64,000 nt of DNA from assembly GCA_944321165.1 (NCBI GenBank), contig CALUKE010000012.1:1-64000 (forward strand), written 5' to 3'. A model generated the notes under the pieces. It searched no databases. It had not been told where the DNA came from and was given only the letters and a program-made list of their open reading frames with translations. Position 1 is the first letter of the stretch. Every line of letters starts with the position of its first letter. The translations under genes were made by a program, and so were the position numbers. Source of the DNA: an uncultured Odoribacter sp. (GTDB lineage Bacteria; Bacteroidota; Bacteroidia; Bacteroidales; Marinifilaceae). Below are positions 63,607 through 64,000 of the stretch, in pieces.

Positions 63607-64000
63607 ATGTCCAAGTACACAGAGCTTTCAACCTTAGGAGAATTCGGACTTATCGACCATTTGACCAAAACCGTTCAACTCAAGAACCCTTCTACCCTGA
63701 AAGGGGTTGGCGACGATGCGGCAGTGTTGGATTATTGCAACAAAAAAATCTTAGTCAGCACGGATATGTTGATCCAAGGTATTCATTTCGACCTGACATA
63801 TATCCCCTTAAAACACTTGGGATACAAAGCGGTTGCAGTAAATGCCAGCGACATTTATGCCATGAATGGCACGCCGAAACAAATAACAGTCGCGTTGGCC
63901 GTTTCCAATCATTTTTCGGTCGAAAGCTTGGAAGAATTCTATGCCGGTATGTATTCGGCCTGCGAAACATACGGCATCGATCTGGTCGGAGGAGACACCA
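63607..64000 (+). CDS. thiL: Thiamine-monophosphate kinase (cut by window end)
   Basis: The first 131 residues only. GVGDDAAVLDY, the metal-binding STDMLIQGIHFDL and HLGYKAVAVNASDIYAMNGTPK are typical of ThiL, which phosphorylates thiamine monophosphate to the diphosphate cofactor. It is divergent from the suf operon. Confidence 0.92.
   Translation, partial: MSKYTELSTLGEFGLIDHLTKTVQLKNPSTLKGVGDDAAVLDYCNKKILVSTDMLIQGIHFDLTYIPLKHLGYKAVAVNASDIYAMNGTPKQITVALAVSNHFSVESLEEFYAGMYSACETYGIDLVGGDT

Noticed and set aside
1-64000. CRISPR arrays, tRNA or rRNA genes, transposases, prophage
   Set aside because: No regular repeat-spacer series, tRNA-like cloverleaf, rRNA sequence or transposase/integrase motif was seen by eye. 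A tRNAscan or IS search could overturn this.

Overview
The window looks like chromosomal DNA of an anaerobic gut-type member of the order Bacteroidales. The signs are TAnnTTTG promoter -7 boxes in front of many genes, a MurF-alanine racemase fusion, a SecD-SecF fusion, the gliding-type lipoprotein GldH, a SusC/SusD pair with an ECF sigma and FecR, and [FeFe] hydrogenases. An Odoribacter- or Butyricimonas-like genus is my guess from gene content only.

Layout. (1) 1-2517 is an accessory island. It holds a tripartite HipB/HipS/HipT-like toxin-antitoxin operon (727-2202) behind three 21-bp operator-like repeats. The operon is bracketed by two near-identical 60-bp repeats, each running directly into a different terminator-like hairpin, and by a second shorter repeat pair. 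A possible gene remnant lies near 327-491. (2) 2518-12244 is a glycerophosphodiester/glycerol-3-phosphate regulon on the minus strand: glpT-glpQ-porin, glpABC and glpR. (3) 12476-22872 is an ECF sigma/FecR/SusC/SusD locus ending in two metallopeptidase-family proteins, one of which has apparently lost its zinc motif. (4) 23016-26573 carries an AraC regulator, a second FAD-type glycerol-3-phosphate dehydrogenase (glpD) and a 2-hydroxyacid dehydrogenase. (5) 26655-30626 holds the MurF-Alr fusion and cardiolipin synthase. (6) 30685-37093 holds prmC and recX, then a tightly coupled four-gene operon: tandem GT-A glycosyltransferase, HIT/GalT-like DUF4922 protein, SpoIID-like protein without a signal peptide, and AmpG-like transporter. 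(7) 37434-50246 is housekeeping: metG, LD-carboxypeptidase, gldH, trmB, mnmA, ddl, a MATE pump, mdh, a retropepsin-like protein and secDF. (8) 50335-57638 is a hydrogenase cluster: two small [2Fe-2S] thioredoxin-fold proteins, a sensory-type [FeFe] hydrogenase with a PAS domain, a SpoIIE phosphatase, a second [FeFe] hydrogenase, an RsbW-like ATPase and hydG. (9) 57670-63374 is the suf iron-sulfur operon (sufBCDSE plus a DUF59 protein), followed by the start of thiL, cut by the window end.

How the parts fit. The Glp genes import glycerophosphodiesters, cleave them and oxidise the resulting glycerol-3-phosphate. The hydrogenase genes can dispose of or sense H2, and the nearby suf operon supplies Fe-S clusters. 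MurF-Alr, Ddl, LdcA and the SpoIID/AmpG-like operon all point to peptidoglycan synthesis and recycling. The two best candidates for undescribed biology are the hydrogenase-to-SpoIIE/RsbW signalling chain (50603-55709) and the GT/DUF4922/SpoIID/AmpG-like operon (32070-37093). The HipBST-like cassette with its structured flanking repeats comes next.
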